A stretch of 64,000 nt of DNA from Pontibacter rufus (GCF_015694705.1 NZ_JADQDR010000002.1:124001-188000), one strand, 5' to 3'; shown: positions 32,035 through 42,220, counted from the first letter of the stretch. Numbers and translations are program-made. The notes: generated from the sequence alone by a model not told the origin.

Positions 32035-34101
32035 TTAATATCCTTTGGGCTGCAGTTCCGGGCTATCCTTGTAAAACGACTTCTGGCTGACTACGTAGCC
32101 GGTCGGCCGCACGATGGTGATGATGCCTTCACCATTGAAATCATCGTCAATCTCAAACACGACCTGCTGTCCCGGTTTGATTTCCGGCAGCTCGTATACT
32201 TTGCCGTTCTTCCAGTTTTCTACTTTGTCTGACAAGTATAATGCATATCCTCTCACGGTATGCTGCGGCAGGCCCACGCTGCCGAAGATGAGCACATTCG
32301 CTTTCCCTTTCTTCTGCTGGCGCAGTTGCTGCACCTCCACCGGCGAGGACATCTCGCGCAGCACTTTCATGGAGGGTTTGGGTTTGCCATACATATCGTA
32401 AATGCCATGCACCCGCCTTCTGAATTTGTTGTTTTCTAAGGTGCCCGGGTAGTGCGTCCGGTAATCGGTGAGGTCAAAGTAAATAGCTCCCTCGATGTAT
32501 GGCTTGCTTTCGTATACTGCCATGTGGTAGATGAGATCATGTATGCGTCTTTCGTCGCCTCCTCTGAAGTTCGGCTCCACCAGGCCAAACTCCGAAATAA
32601 AGAGCGGTTTATCCGGATAGGACAGGTGCACGCTGTCGAGGTAACTGTGGATTTGCCCAACGGGGATCGCCCACCAACTGCCACCGTATTCATTCATCAT
32701 CAGGTAATCGCCTAGGCTGCCGGCATCAGGTGTAAAGTCCTTATCATTGTAGAAGCCTTTGGTCAGCGTATTGCTCACGTATGCCACGTTTCTTGACGGA
32801 TCCAAAGCTCTTGCCTTGCTGATCAAGTCGGTGATCATCTGCTTCATGTCTGCATCGCGGCCCCGCAGTTCGTTGCCCACACCCCACGAAAAGATGCTGG
32901 GATGATTATAATAATTGCGCACCATTCTTTCCAGTTGCTTCATGGCGATGGTGCGAATCGTATCGTTCGCAGGCGTTTCCGGGCCCCACAGCGGTACTTC
33001 CTGCTGCACCAGAATGCCGTTGCGGTCGCAGAAATCGTAAAACACGTCCGATTGCTGAAAGTGCTGCCGGGTAAAAATCGCATTTACGTCTTTCATCAGT
33101 TTGCCGTGCCGGATAATCTCTGCCGCCGGTTCAGCAAAACCATAATCGGGGTTAGAGCCTGCCGTCCATTCCACGCCCATCAGCTTTACATGTTCGCCGT
33201 TCAGGTAGGTTTTGCCATCCACAAATTTCACTTCGCAGAAACCAATGCTGGTACTGATCTTGTCCACGGCTTTTCTGCCGTTTAAAACCGTTACATTGAT
33301 CCTATATAAATTTGGAAAGTCGAAATGCCAGGGTTTCACCTTCGGCAAAGTATAAGTCAGGATAGCCTCACCGTTTTGCCAGGTCGGTTTATCCGTTTCT
33401 TTCAGCACAACTTTTTTTGTGGGCTGATTTTCTTCGGTGATGGTAACGGCAAATTTCAGATTCCTGGCTGCGGCATCGTCAAAGCCAATTTTCAGTTTAA
33501 GTGCACCTGCATTGGTGGCTACATCCAGCCTGGGTTCTGCGAGCAGATAGCTGGCGGCCGGTTTGCCGGAAACGATGAGGGCCACGGGACGGATGATGCC
33601 GCCGTCATTTGGCCAGTCGAAGGAGCTGCCGAAAGGCACTTTGTTGCGGCCATAGTCGTTGTTGCTGGCTACCGTAATGGTGTTCTCGCGGCCATACCTT
33701 AGCTTGCCGTTCAGGTTAACGTAAAACTTATTGAAGCCATCGCCAATGTTTTCAGCTACCTTTTCGCCATTCAGGTAGATGTAGGAAGTATGATTGACGG
33801 CGCCGAATTGCAGCACCACGTTTTTGTTTCTCCAACTGGCCGGCACGTCAATCTTCTTCTGATACCAGCCCCAGCCGTAATGGTTCTCATTTTCCTGCTC
33901 CACATTCCAGGTATGCGGCAACTGCACGGCGCGGGTGCGGGGCAGCGGCTTGGCAAACCATCTGCCTTCCATACCTTCAGCTTTTTTATCGGTCGTAAAC
34001 TGCCAGTCTTTGTTGAGGGCAATGGTGTCGCGCTGGGCAAAGGCCGGCGCGACACACAGTAGCAGAAATAAGGCAAAGAAGAATGTTTTTATTGATTGCA
34101 T
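32035..34101 (-). CDS. Glycoside hydrolase family 2 enzyme (beta-galactosidase-like)
   Basis: 688 residues with a signal peptide cleaved near AFAQ (residue 23). Domain order is that of GH2: sugar-binding jelly roll (about 30-180), immunoglobulin-like domain (about 185-290), then the catalytic barrel (about 292-590). The likely acid/base is E411 in SWGVGNEL and the nucleophile E504 in FISEFGL. A C-terminal beta domain follows (about 600-688). GH2 enzymes release beta-galactose, beta-mannose or beta-glucuronate. In this PUL beta-galactosidase activity on LacNAc-type units fits best, but this is inference. It probably works in the periplasm. Confidence 0.88.
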   Translation of the reverse strand: MQSIKTFFFALFLLLCVAPAFAQRDTIALNKDWQFTTDKKAEGMEGRWFAKPLPRTRAVQLPHTWNVEQENENHYGWGWYQKKIDVPASWRNKNVVLQFGAVNHTSYIYLNGEKVAENIGDGFNKFYVNLNGKLRYGRENTITVASNNDYGRNKVPFGSSFDWPNDGGIIRPVALIVSGKPAASYLLAEPRLDVATNAGALKLKIGFDDAAARNLKFAVTITEENQPTKKVVLKETDKPTWQNGEAILTYTLPKVKPWHFDFPNLYRINVTVLNGRKAVDKISTSIGFCEVKFVDGKTYLNGEHVKLMGVEWTAGSNPDYGFAEPAAEIIRHGKLMKDVNAIFTRQHFQQSDVFYDFCDRNGILVQQEVPLWGPETPANDTIRTIAMKQLERMVRNYYNHPSIFSWGVGNELRGRDADMKQMITDLISKARALDPSRNVAYVSNTLTKGFYNDKDFTPDAGSLGDYLMMNEYGGSWWAIPVGQIHSYLDSVHLSYPDKPLFISEFGLVEPNFRGGDERRIHDLIYHMAVYESKPYIEGAIYFDLTDYRTHYPGTLENNKFRRRVHGIYDMYGKPKPSMKVLREMSSPVEVQQLRQQKKGKANVLIFGSVGLPQHTVRGYALYLSDKVENWKNGKVYELPEIKPGQQVVFEIDDDFNGEGIITIVRPTGYVVSQKSFYKDSPELQPKGY

Positions 34102-34161
34102 AACTTTTTATTTCATCTGTTTAAATATAAAAGCCCGCTTCTTATACTTGCTTCATACTTG

Positions 34162-36465
34162 CTACTTCACAATAATCTCATCGGCAAAAAGCCAGGCTGC
34201 TTTTCCTTCGCCGGGATGCCCTTTGGGATTGGTGCCCAGGTTTTTGGCTGTTACCCGGATGAACTTTGCCCGTTGCTCCGGAAAGGCAGCCGTAAAGTCC
34301 CGGATGACGGCGTTTTTCTCGTCCACCGAAACCTGGTTGTTTACCGTGCCCACCTCTTTAAAGGTCTGTCCGTCTGTTGACACCTCGAATTTTACCCACT
34401 GCGGCATAAAAATCCAGTCGCGGTAGTTTTGCAGGGTACCCAGCGTGATGCTGCTCACAGGTTTCTCCTCGCCCAAATCAATAGTCGCAATCAGATCGCT
34501 GCCGTTGATGCCGTGCCAGTGCTTGCCCACCGCCGTGGTGCCGCGTACGCCATCGGTGAGTGTGTTGGGGCCCTCTGCCTGGTAGTATTTGCTTACCGGA
34601 TATGTATAGATCACATCACGGCCGATGGCCTTATGCACCACAAACGACTGCTCGGCAGGCTGCACGCCCATCACATGGCCGTTTACCACTGTCACCGCTT
34701 TCAGCGTAACGGTGGAGTCGATGCGCACCGGGCCTTCATACTTTATACTTTGCGGGGTCGGCACAGCGCCATTCAGGGTATAGTAAATGTCGCCATTCAC
34801 GGCTTCGGTAGTAAGAGCCACTGTCAGGTTGCCGTTCTGCGACACCGGCTTGATGTCGACGGTAAAGTTGCCAAGGCTGTAGTTCAGTCCCTTCTGCCCG
34901 AAGGCTTTGAAATGGTAGCGCAGGCGCTCGTTAAAGTCCATCCAGTCCTTCTTCTCCTTCGGCGACCACACCACCTCGGCCAGCGCCAGCACACGCGGCA
35001 GCACCATGTACTCCAGTTGGTTCAGGGTGGTAATGTACTCTGTCCATACATTGGCCTGCGCACCCAGCACGTATTTGGCCTCGGCAGGTGTCAGCTCCTG
35101 CGGAACGGGCTCGTAGTCGTACACGCGCTTCAGGGTATTAAAGCCGCCGATGGCCAGGGGTTCGCCGGCGGGCCCGGCCTGGTAATGGTCGAAATACACG
35201 GGGTTTCCGGGCGTCATGATCACGTCGTGGTTCATTTTGGCAGCGGCAATGCCGCCGCTCTCGCCGCGCCAGCTCATCACGGTAGCCTGGGGAGCCAGGC
35301 CGCCTTCCAATATCTCGTCCCAACCTATCATTTTGCGCCCTTTGCTCACAATGTACTTCTCTATGCGCCTAATGAAATAGCTCTGCAGTTCCTCCTCGTT
35401 CTTCAGTCCTTCGCGCTGCATCAGGGCCTGGCAACTGGCACAGTTCTTCCAACTGGTTTTGTCTACCTCGTCGCCGCCAATATGGATGTACTCTGACGGG
35501 AACAGGGCGATCACCTCGTCCAGCACGTCCTGCAGAAAGGTATATACCTGTTCATTACCCGGGCAGTAGTTCGACGACATGTTGGTGTAATCGCCGCCGG
35601 TCAAGGGCAGCTGCGGCTTCTGCTCGCAGCTCAGGAAAGGGTAAGCGGCGATGGCCGAGGCCACATGGCCGGGCATCTCTATCTCCGGCACCACAGTTAC
35701 GTTGCGCTCCGCTGCATACCTGATAATATCTTTAATCTGCTTCTGGGTATAATAACCGCCATAGGTGGGCACCTCGCCGGGTTGGGCTTGTGGTCGTTCG
35801 CCCCATACTTTATCGGTCTGATCTACGCGCCAGGCGCCCACTTCTGTCAGTTTCGGGTATTTTTTGATTTCGATGCGCCAACCCTGGTCGTCTACCAGGT
35901 GCCAGTGAAACTTGTTCATTTTGTAGCTGGCCAGCAGATCGATGTACTCCCTGACGGCAGCCGGCGAAAAGAAATGGCGGCTCACGTCCAGGTGCATCCC
36001 TCGCCAGGCAAAGCGCGGATAATCCGTTATTTCCATACTTGGCACGCGCAGGGCTGCGTTTGTGCGCACCTGCGGCAGTGTCTGCAACAGCGACTGTATG
36101 CCATACACGATGCCCGCTTTGGTGTTGGCGGCAATGCGGATGCCCGACGGCGACACGGAAAGCCGGTAACCTTCGTTGCCAATACCGTTTATATTTTCGA
36201 TGCTGAAGCTGATAGCGTTGCTTTTCTTTCGCTTCCGCCGCAGCTCGTAACCGGAAATGCGCTGGATGTGGCTTGCCAGAAACGCGGCTGCCGGCTTCAG
36301 CTCTTTGCGCGCGTTCTCCAGCCTCACCGTGGTATTGCCGTCAATCGTGAAAGCGCCTTGCCCAAGCTGCAATTGCACCGGCTCCGGAATGATACTGACT
36401 GTTTGCTGCGCGAACAGGAAAAAAGGACATAACAGGAGAAGCAAAACTATTTTTATTTCTTTCAT
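34162..36465 (-). CDS. GH20 beta-N-acetylhexosaminidase with C-terminal F5/8 C-like domain
   Basis: 767 residues. Signal peptide (KIVLLLLLCPFFLFAQ), GH20b domain (about 23-145), then the catalytic barrel from 150 with the FHWHL motif, VPEIEMPGH and the catalytic pair D332-E333 in YIHIGGDEVDK; substrate assistance by the N-acetyl group is general to GH20. After the barrel (about 505) come a chitobiase C-terminal-like segment (DIYYTLNGAVPTPQSIKYEGP) and a discoidin/F5/8 type C domain (about 620-767) that may bind sugar. It removes terminal beta-GlcNAc or GalNAc. It is a clear paralogue of the GH20 at 40120-41802 but about 200 residues longer. Confidence 0.93.
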   Translation of the reverse strand: MKEIKIVLLLLLCPFFLFAQQTVSIIPEPVQLQLGQGAFTIDGNTTVRLENARKELKPAAAFLASHIQRISGYELRRKRKKSNAISFSIENINGIGNEGYRLSVSPSGIRIAANTKAGIVYGIQSLLQTLPQVRTNAALRVPSMEITDYPRFAWRGMHLDVSRHFFSPAAVREYIDLLASYKMNKFHWHLVDDQGWRIEIKKYPKLTEVGAWRVDQTDKVWGERPQAQPGEVPTYGGYYTQKQIKDIIRYAAERNVTVVPEIEMPGHVASAIAAYPFLSCEQKPQLPLTGGDYTNMSSNYCPGNEQVYTFLQDVLDEVIALFPSEYIHIGGDEVDKTSWKNCASCQALMQREGLKNEEELQSYFIRRIEKYIVSKGRKMIGWDEILEGGLAPQATVMSWRGESGGIAAAKMNHDVIMTPGNPVYFDHYQAGPAGEPLAIGGFNTLKRVYDYEPVPQELTPAEAKYVLGAQANVWTEYITTLNQLEYMVLPRVLALAEVVWSPKEKKDWMDFNERLRYHFKAFGQKGLNYSLGNFTVDIKPVSQNGNLTVALTTEAVNGDIYYTLNGAVPTPQSIKYEGPVRIDSTVTLKAVTVVNGHVMGVQPAEQSFVVHKAIGRDVIYTYPVSKYYQAEGPNTLTDGVRGTTAVGKHWHGINGSDLIATIDLGEEKPVSSITLGTLQNYRDWIFMPQWVKFEVSTDGQTFKEVGTVNNQVSVDEKNAVIRDFTAAFPEQRAKFIRVTAKNLGTNPKGHPGEGKAAWLFADEIIVK

Positions 36466-36894
36466 GATGTAAATTAAAAGCGCATTAAGTATGACATAAT
36501 AAAATTAAAAAATTCATTCTGAAAAGCCTAATTTATACCTGGTATTTGTTGGATGCTGTGCTGTACGTATGCTTTTGCCCTCCTTTAAAGAAGGTAATGA
36601 GAGGCCACGGGGTGCATCAAGCCGCTTTGGCTTACAGGAAGGCTGCTGATTCTATTCCCCTCTAAACACTTGTAAGCAAGTATAAATCATCCCCTCTTTT
36701 TCAAGACTGCAATCAGGACATACTTTAAAATACATTTATCCGATTATGTCCCTGCTTCAAGCTTCCGGCCTGGAGCACAAATGAAGCAGGCTCTCAGCTT
36801 GCACAAGTATAGAACAAGTATAAAATGTGGCCTATACCGGTTAAAGCGGCATTTAGCCAAAGAAGAATTCCGGAACCATACGCTTCAAATCCAC
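36466..36894. other. Intergenic region inside the PUL
   Basis: 429 bp between the GH29 and GH20 genes with no convincing gene. It carries AAGTATA copies near 36678, 36806 and 36817. No strong hairpin or heptamer array seen. Confidence 0.4.
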
Positions 36895-38421
36895 TTACCC
36901 CGCCATCTTATACAAGCCCAGCTCCGACAGCGTGGGATTGAGCCTGGAAGATAAAATCCGGAGTCTTACTTTACCGGCTGTTACCGGCGCAAACTGCAGC
37001 AGCCGCTTGTAGCCAACAGTGGTTCCTTCTGCGGCTTTCTGCCATTGGCCATCCTGCCAGTATTCCAATACAAATTGCTCGATACGCTGGCCGGCGCCGA
37101 TATTCTCCTGCAGCAGCAGCACATCGAAGGTTTTACTCCCCTGCAGGTCAAGTTCCAACACCGCCGTGGTATCGTTGCCTTTGGTTGTCCAGTAGGTGTT
37201 ATACTTGCTGTCGAGCAGGGCCTTTACGTTTTTGCCATTTGCCGCAGTGATTTCCGCGCCTGCCGCCAGGTTCGTGCGGAAGGTTTCCTCCCGCAGTCTC
37301 GTCCATCCCTGCAGGCTCTTTATGTCGCTTTCATGGATGAGGCCGCGCGTATCGGGCGGAATATTAAGCAGCAGCACGCCGTTGCGGCCCACCGAGTTGT
37401 AGTAAATATCCAGCAGCTTTTCCGGCGATTTCACCTTATCATTTTCGCTGGGGTGATAAAACCATCCCGGCCGGATAGATACGTCTGTTTCTGCCGGATA
37501 CCACACCAGCCCTTTCGCATCTTTTATCTTTTCGCGGCTACCCAGCACTTCGCCACGCATATCGCCCTGTGGCTTAAAAGCAATGCCTTGCTGCGAGCCG
37601 GCTGCGACCGCCGCCTGGTCTAAATTACCCATGGGTACCACACTCCATTCTGTTTCGCGGCCGTAGCCGGTTTCGGTGCCTACCCAGCGCACATCCGGGC
37701 CCATTACGGCAATGGTGGCTGCAGGCTGCAGCTCGCGGATGCGTTTGTACCACCTATCAAAATCGTACTCCTGCTTTTTACCATTGGGTCCCTCACCATT
37801 GGCACCGTCGAACCATACTTCGTCCACCCGGCCATACTGTGTCAGTAATTCGGTAAGCTGCTTCACGAAAAAGTCATTGTAAGCTTCTGTGCCGTACAGG
37901 GGCGAGTTCATGTCCCAGGGCGAAAGGTAAATCCCGAAGCCTACGCCATACTCCCTGCAGGCATCCGCCACTTCTTTCACCACGTCGCCTTTCCCGTTTT
38001 TCCAGGGGCTGTTTTTCACCGAATGCTCCGTATACTTGCTGGGCCACAGGCAGAAGCCGTCGTGGTGCTTGGCCGTAAGTATTACCTGTTTGATACCCGC
38101 GTCTTTGGCTGTTTTTACCCATTGGCGGGCATCCAGCTGGGTTGGGTTAAACATCTGCGGATCTTCTTTACCGGTACCCCACTCGCGGTTGGTAAAGGTG
38201 TTTATGCCGAAGTGGAAGAAGCCCGTCAGTTCCAACTGCTGCCAGCGCAACTGCCGCGGCGAAGGCACAACGTTGGCGGCTTTGCGGATGATGTCTGTAT
38301 CGGTATCGCTTGGCTGTATTACAGCGTAGTTGCTGTGAGCGGCCGGCTGTTGCGCACAGCCGGTTGTAGAGGCTGCGAGCAGCAGGGCGGCTATACTTGC
38401 AGTAATTATGTTTCGTATCAT
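36895..38421 (-). CDS. GH29 alpha-L-fucosidase lipoprotein with F5/8 C-like domain
   Basis: 508 residues. The signal peptide ends in a lipobox-like STTGC (C22), suggesting a lipid anchor. The GH29 barrel (about 50-370) includes GFFHFGINTF, ILTAKHHDGFCLWPS and the nucleophile D205 in VDEVWFDGANG, typical of subfamily B enzymes that act on alpha-1,3/1,4-fucose as in Lewis structures. A C-terminal F5/8 type C-like domain (about 385-505) may bind galactose or fucose. It removes fucose branches so that GH20 and GH2 enzymes can proceed. Substrate linkage is inferred from the subfamily pattern only. Confidence 0.92.
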   Translation of the reverse strand: MIRNIITASIAALLLAASTTGCAQQPAAHSNYAVIQPSDTDTDIIRKAANVVPSPRQLRWQQLELTGFFHFGINTFTNREWGTGKEDPQMFNPTQLDARQWVKTAKDAGIKQVILTAKHHDGFCLWPSKYTEHSVKNSPWKNGKGDVVKEVADACREYGVGFGIYLSPWDMNSPLYGTEAYNDFFVKQLTELLTQYGRVDEVWFDGANGEGPNGKKQEYDFDRWYKRIRELQPAATIAVMGPDVRWVGTETGYGRETEWSVVPMGNLDQAAVAAGSQQGIAFKPQGDMRGEVLGSREKIKDAKGLVWYPAETDVSIRPGWFYHPSENDKVKSPEKLLDIYYNSVGRNGVLLLNIPPDTRGLIHESDIKSLQGWTRLREETFRTNLAAGAEITAANGKNVKALLDSKYNTYWTTKGNDTTAVLELDLQGSKTFDVLLLQENIGAGQRIEQFVLEYWQDGQWQKAAEGTTVGYKRLLQFAPVTAGKVRLRILSSRLNPTLSELGLYKMAG

Positions 38422-38510
38422 GCTTTGCTTTTGTTTCCTTATCGGGTTCTGATATAGTAATTAACTTTTTATCGCTTTGCTGATTTTATACTTCTCCAAC
38501 GGGTTTAGAC

Positions 38511-40043
38511 TTATTTTGCCTGCTTACTCAATATCTCCGCCGGATAAGGAACAGGCTGGCCGCTGCTCTTATAAAATGGTAGTTGCGCATCCCACTTTTT
38601 AAGCTTTTGGGTAAGCTCCCGCGCCAGTTGGTTTGTTTTTTTAGGATATTTTTGTGTCAGGTTTACCTGCTCACCGATGTCGTTTTTGAGGTTGTAGAGC
38701 TCCAGGCGGCCGGGTTTTTCCAGGTAGATCAGTTTCCAGTCGCCCTGCCGGATAGCGCTTGTCCAGGATACATAAGGCGTTTCCGCGGCGGCCCAACTGT
38801 TCGGAAAATTCCATACCAGGCTTCGCTCATTGTCTTTTTTAGACGAATCTCGAAGGTACTTCACCAAGCTTTGCCCATCTACCTGCTGCACGGTTTTGTA
38901 AGCCTTGTCTCCTGCCATTTCCATGATCGTGGGCAAAAAATCCTCTACAGTAACATACTGGCTACAAACACTTCCCTGCCTGGTTACGCCCGGCCATCGC
39001 ACCATCATCGGCACACGAATACCTCCCTCTAACAACGATCCCTTGCCCGATCTCAGCGGATAGTTCTGCGTAAACGCCTCCCCCTGTCTTGGCGGAAGGG
39101 TATAACCGCCATTATCCGACAGGAATATGATGATCGTATTTTCCGCTATGTTCTTCTCTTTCAGATAGTCCATCAACTCACCCAGGCTGGCGTCCATCCC
39201 TTCCACTAAAGTGGCATAAGCAGCTTCCTGCTCTTCCAGGCCCATTGCCAGGTACTTTTCGATGTAGCGTTTGTCTGCATCAAACGGCAGGTGCACGGCA
39301 AAATGCGCCATGTATAAAAAGAAAGGCTTGTTCTTTTGAAGAGCAGCATCCATGGCACTTTTGGCCTCAGTGGTGAGCGCCTCAGTTAAAAAGGTATCTG
39401 TACCCCAGTATTTTTCCAGGCCGGGCACAGCGCGTAAGTTAAACTTCCCCGCCACATTTCCATAGTCCTCTTTGGCAAGGTAAGAGGCCGGATTTCCTGC
39501 TGCGCTGCCGGCAATGTTTACGTCAAACCCTAAATTCAGCGGATCTGCGCCCGGCGTTTCGTGGGCCCCGAAATGTGCCTTGCCGCAATGAATTGTAAAA
39601 TAGCCATCGTTTTTCAGCAGTTGTGGCAGCGGCGTGGCATATACGCTTCGTTCCACTCCCTTCACCGGGCTCAACCCGTTCACATTCCAGTCCGGAATTG
39701 TGAGCACGCTGTCGCTTGCAACGTCAACGGGCGTGTTTTTATACATGGTCCAGTTGGTGACGCGGTGGTGGGCGGCGTTCATCCCGGTCATTAAACTGAC
39801 GCGCGTCGGGGTGCAGATAGAATTGGCGTAAGCCTGGGTAAATTTCATGGATGAAGCCGCTAACTTTTCCATATTAGGCGTATGGAACTTGTGATTAGCC
39901 GGTGTCATTTTATCCCAGAACGGAACGGAAGTATCCTGCCAACCCATGTCATCTACCAGGAAAAAGATGATGTTGGGCTTTTGCTGCGCCTGGGCCACCA
40001 GTGAGGAAAGTATCGTAGCAAGCAGTAAAAAATATTTTCTCAT
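38511..40043 (-). CDS. Sulfatase, type I (Cys-type formylglycine)
   Basis: 510 residues from the ATG at 40043 (MRKYFLLLAT), which gives a clean signal peptide ending at AQAQ; a longer frame from 40067 adds eight polar residues. It has the metal-binding DD of FFLVDDMGWQDTS and the formylglycine signature C77-T-P-T-R81 followed by LMTG. The metal pair SDNGG and the GGIRVPMMVRWPG segment are also present. It hydrolyses sulfate esters on sugars after conversion of C77 to formylglycine. The specific sulfate position is not decidable. It lies between GH20 and GH29 genes. Confidence 0.9.
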   Translation of the reverse strand: MRKYFLLLATILSSLVAQAQQKPNIIFFLVDDMGWQDTSVPFWDKMTPANHKFHTPNMEKLAASSMKFTQAYANSICTPTRVSLMTGMNAAHHRVTNWTMYKNTPVDVASDSVLTIPDWNVNGLSPVKGVERSVYATPLPQLLKNDGYFTIHCGKAHFGAHETPGADPLNLGFDVNIAGSAAGNPASYLAKEDYGNVAGKFNLRAVPGLEKYWGTDTFLTEALTTEAKSAMDAALQKNKPFFLYMAHFAVHLPFDADKRYIEKYLAMGLEEQEAAYATLVEGMDASLGELMDYLKEKNIAENTIIIFLSDNGGYTLPPRQGEAFTQNYPLRSGKGSLLEGGIRVPMMVRWPGVTRQGSVCSQYVTVEDFLPTIMEMAGDKAYKTVQQVDGQSLVKYLRDSSKKDNERSLVWNFPNSWAAAETPYVSWTSAIRQGDWKLIYLEKPGRLELYNLKNDIGEQVNLTQKYPKKTNQLARELTQKLKKWDAQLPFYKSSGQPVPYPAEILSKQAK

Positions 40044-40119
40044 ACTATAGTTCGTCTTGTAATGCATTAAATCAAATGGCGTGCTGCATTATCATACTTT
40101 TAAGGGCACTTATACCTAT

Positions 40120-41802
40120 CTATTTACGGCTCGCTTCGTGCGTTCTGCTCTTATAATACAGCGGATGAAAGCGAATGCCCTGCTGCTCCCAAGCAATAAA
40201 GTGCCACTGGTTTAGCCTGTTTACAAAGCTCTCGAAATCCTTCTTTTCCAAAGGCGTCCAGAGCGCTTCGGCAATAGCGGGCATCCGGGGCAGCAGCATA
40301 TATTCCAGGTGCTCCACTGAAGAGATAAACTCCGTCCAGATGGCAAACTGCCCACCCAGCACATACTTTGTTTCAGCGCTGCTGAGTGCTTCGGGATAAG
40401 GATTATAGTTATAGACTCTTTCCAGCGTGTTGATGGAGTATTTGGCGGCAAACGGCTCTCCTTCGGGACCGGCCTGGTAGCGGTTAAAGTACAGCGGGTC
40501 GCTGGGCGACATGATGACGTTGTGCCCCTGTTTGGCAGCCGCGATGCCGCCTTTTTCTCCCCGCCAGCTCACCACCGTAGCCGAGGGCGCCAGTCCGCCT
40601 TCAAGAATCTCGTCCCAGCCCAGCAATTTTCTGTTATGCGCCAACAGGTACTTTTCCATCCGGCGAATAAAATAACTTTGCAGTTCTTCCTCATTCTCCA
40701 GGTTTTCATCGGCCATACGTTTCTGGCAGCGGGGACATTTCTCCCAGTATGATTTGTCCACTTCGTCGCCGCCAATATGGATGTATGCTGAAGGAAAGAT
40801 CACCATTAACTCTTTCAAAATATCCTGTAAAAACAGAAAGGTGCTGTCGTTGCCTGCGCAGTAGTTGAGGCTGATTTCAGCAGGGTCTGTTACGCCGTTC
40901 CAAAGGGTGGAATTAGGTACTTGCTGCGGATGCTGTGTGCAGGAGAATTCCGGATAGGCAGCCAGGGCAGCGCCGGAGTGGCCGGGCATCTCGATTTCAG
41001 GTATTACCGTAATGTTCCTGGCGCTGGCATAGGCAACTACTTCTTTAGCCTGTTCCTGAGTATAGTAGCCGCCGTACGTATAAGGCCTGCCTGTTAGCGG
41101 CTCTTTGTACGTTGAATCCTGCTTGTAGAAAACACTTCCGGGGATTTCCTGCCTCCAAGCGCCAACCAATGTCAGCTTCGGATATTTTTTGATTTCCAGG
41201 CGCCAGCCTTCGTTATCGGTCAGGTGCCAGTGAAAGGTGTTCATTTTATACAATGCCAGCAAGTCGATAAATTCTTTGATGGTCTCGATGGAATAAAAAT
41301 GGCGGCTCACGTCCAGCATCATGCCCCGCCACCCGAAGCGCGGCTCATCCGTTACTTCCATACATGGCACCTGCAGCGCCTGGTTAGTGCGCACGGCGGG
41401 CAGGGTTTGCAGCAGCGACTGCAGGCCGTAGAATATACCCGCTCTCGTGTTGGCTTTGATAAGTATGGCTGACGGCGAAACGCTCAGTTTATACCCTTCT
41501 GCTCCGACATCCGCCATACGTTCCAGCACAAACCGGATGGATTTCCCTTTCTTTTTATTCAGCGGCAAGGTATAACCTGCCACCTCACTGATATGGTTGG
41601 AAAAATAAGCGCCTAAGGCCGCAAGTTCTCTGTTGCCGGGCTTAAAACGGATGGACGTATTTTCATCAAGTATAAAATAACCATCTTTCAGCTCCATACT
41701 TGCCGGCTGCGGGATAATGCTCACTTGCGCCTGCGCCTGAAGTATAAACCCAAACAGAAAGTATAAAAGCAGGCAAATCGCCCTGTCATTGTTTTTAATC
41801 AT
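40120..41802 (-). CDS. GH20 beta-N-acetylhexosaminidase (short form)
   Basis: 560 residues with a signal peptide ending at LQAQAQ (residue 26). GH20b domain (about 27-150) and barrel with FHWHLTD, IPEIEMPGH and catalytic D346-E347 in YIHIGGDEVDK. It ends shortly after the barrel and lacks the C-terminal domains of its paralogue at 34162-36465, with which it shares long identical stretches (ENEEELQSYFIRR versus KNEEELQSYFIRR, DEILEGGLAP). It should remove terminal beta-N-acetylhexosamine, perhaps with a different linkage or sulfation preference from the longer copy. Confidence 0.93.
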   Translation of the reverse strand: MIKNNDRAICLLLYFLFGFILQAQAQVSIIPQPASMELKDGYFILDENTSIRFKPGNRELAALGAYFSNHISEVAGYTLPLNKKKGKSIRFVLERMADVGAEGYKLSVSPSAILIKANTRAGIFYGLQSLLQTLPAVRTNQALQVPCMEVTDEPRFGWRGMMLDVSRHFYSIETIKEFIDLLALYKMNTFHWHLTDNEGWRLEIKKYPKLTLVGAWRQEIPGSVFYKQDSTYKEPLTGRPYTYGGYYTQEQAKEVVAYASARNITVIPEIEMPGHSGAALAAYPEFSCTQHPQQVPNSTLWNGVTDPAEISLNYCAGNDSTFLFLQDILKELMVIFPSAYIHIGGDEVDKSYWEKCPRCQKRMADENLENEEELQSYFIRRMEKYLLAHNRKLLGWDEILEGGLAPSATVVSWRGEKGGIAAAKQGHNVIMSPSDPLYFNRYQAGPEGEPFAAKYSINTLERVYNYNPYPEALSSAETKYVLGGQFAIWTEFISSVEHLEYMLLPRMPAIAEALWTPLEKKDFESFVNRLNQWHFIAWEQQGIRFHPLYYKSRTHEASRK

Positions 41803-41888
41803 TGTACCTGTAATTAACTTTTGGCTCTGAGAAGTTTTGTAGCTGCTGCAGTATATCCTGATTATAGAATTTTTTATTTCCGCCGCCT

Positions 41889-42089
41889 TTACTCAAGTAA
41901 GAGCGCTAGTGTTTGAGCAGGGCAAAGCCATTTTGATTGATGTTCTCGCCGGTAAGACGGATAAGGAAAAGTAGCCCACCGGACTTCCGCCAACCAATCG
42001 CTATGGTAAAACAGGCAATCAGGCTGATATTTTTTGACGATGGACAACACGTCTGGTGCGGCTTTTGCCGGGCAGCAGGAAAACAGCAA
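41889..42089 (-). pseudogene. Remnant of a second GH29 fucosidase
   Basis: The minus strand encodes PDVLSIVKKYQPDCLFYHSD and then WLAEVRWATFPYPS, which matches the GH29 pattern (K/E-x-QPD...P-D-x-RW) seen in the intact fucosidase as RIRELQPAATIAVMGPDVRW. There is no upstream catalytic region. A second frame then reads a protein-like tail, RLTGENINQNGFALLKH, ending at a TAG at 41906-41908. A joined, frame-shifted fragment explains both. It sits in a 418-bp gap between a GH20 and a sulfatase gene. Confidence 0.5.
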
Positions 42090-42220
42090 GTATAAAAAGC
42101 AATTGGTTACTTTTGATGCGTTTTAAAAGCATTTCAATAAGCTATTAACGAGGCTTGGCTCCCAAATAAAAGGCTAATGAAGTGATAGAAATAATAGCCT
42201 TAAAAGCACACAGACTTTTA

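Noticed and set aside
35138..35323. Short Arg/Gly-rich minus-strand frame in the GH20 gene
   Set aside because: Out-of-frame shadow of the GH20 coding sequence.
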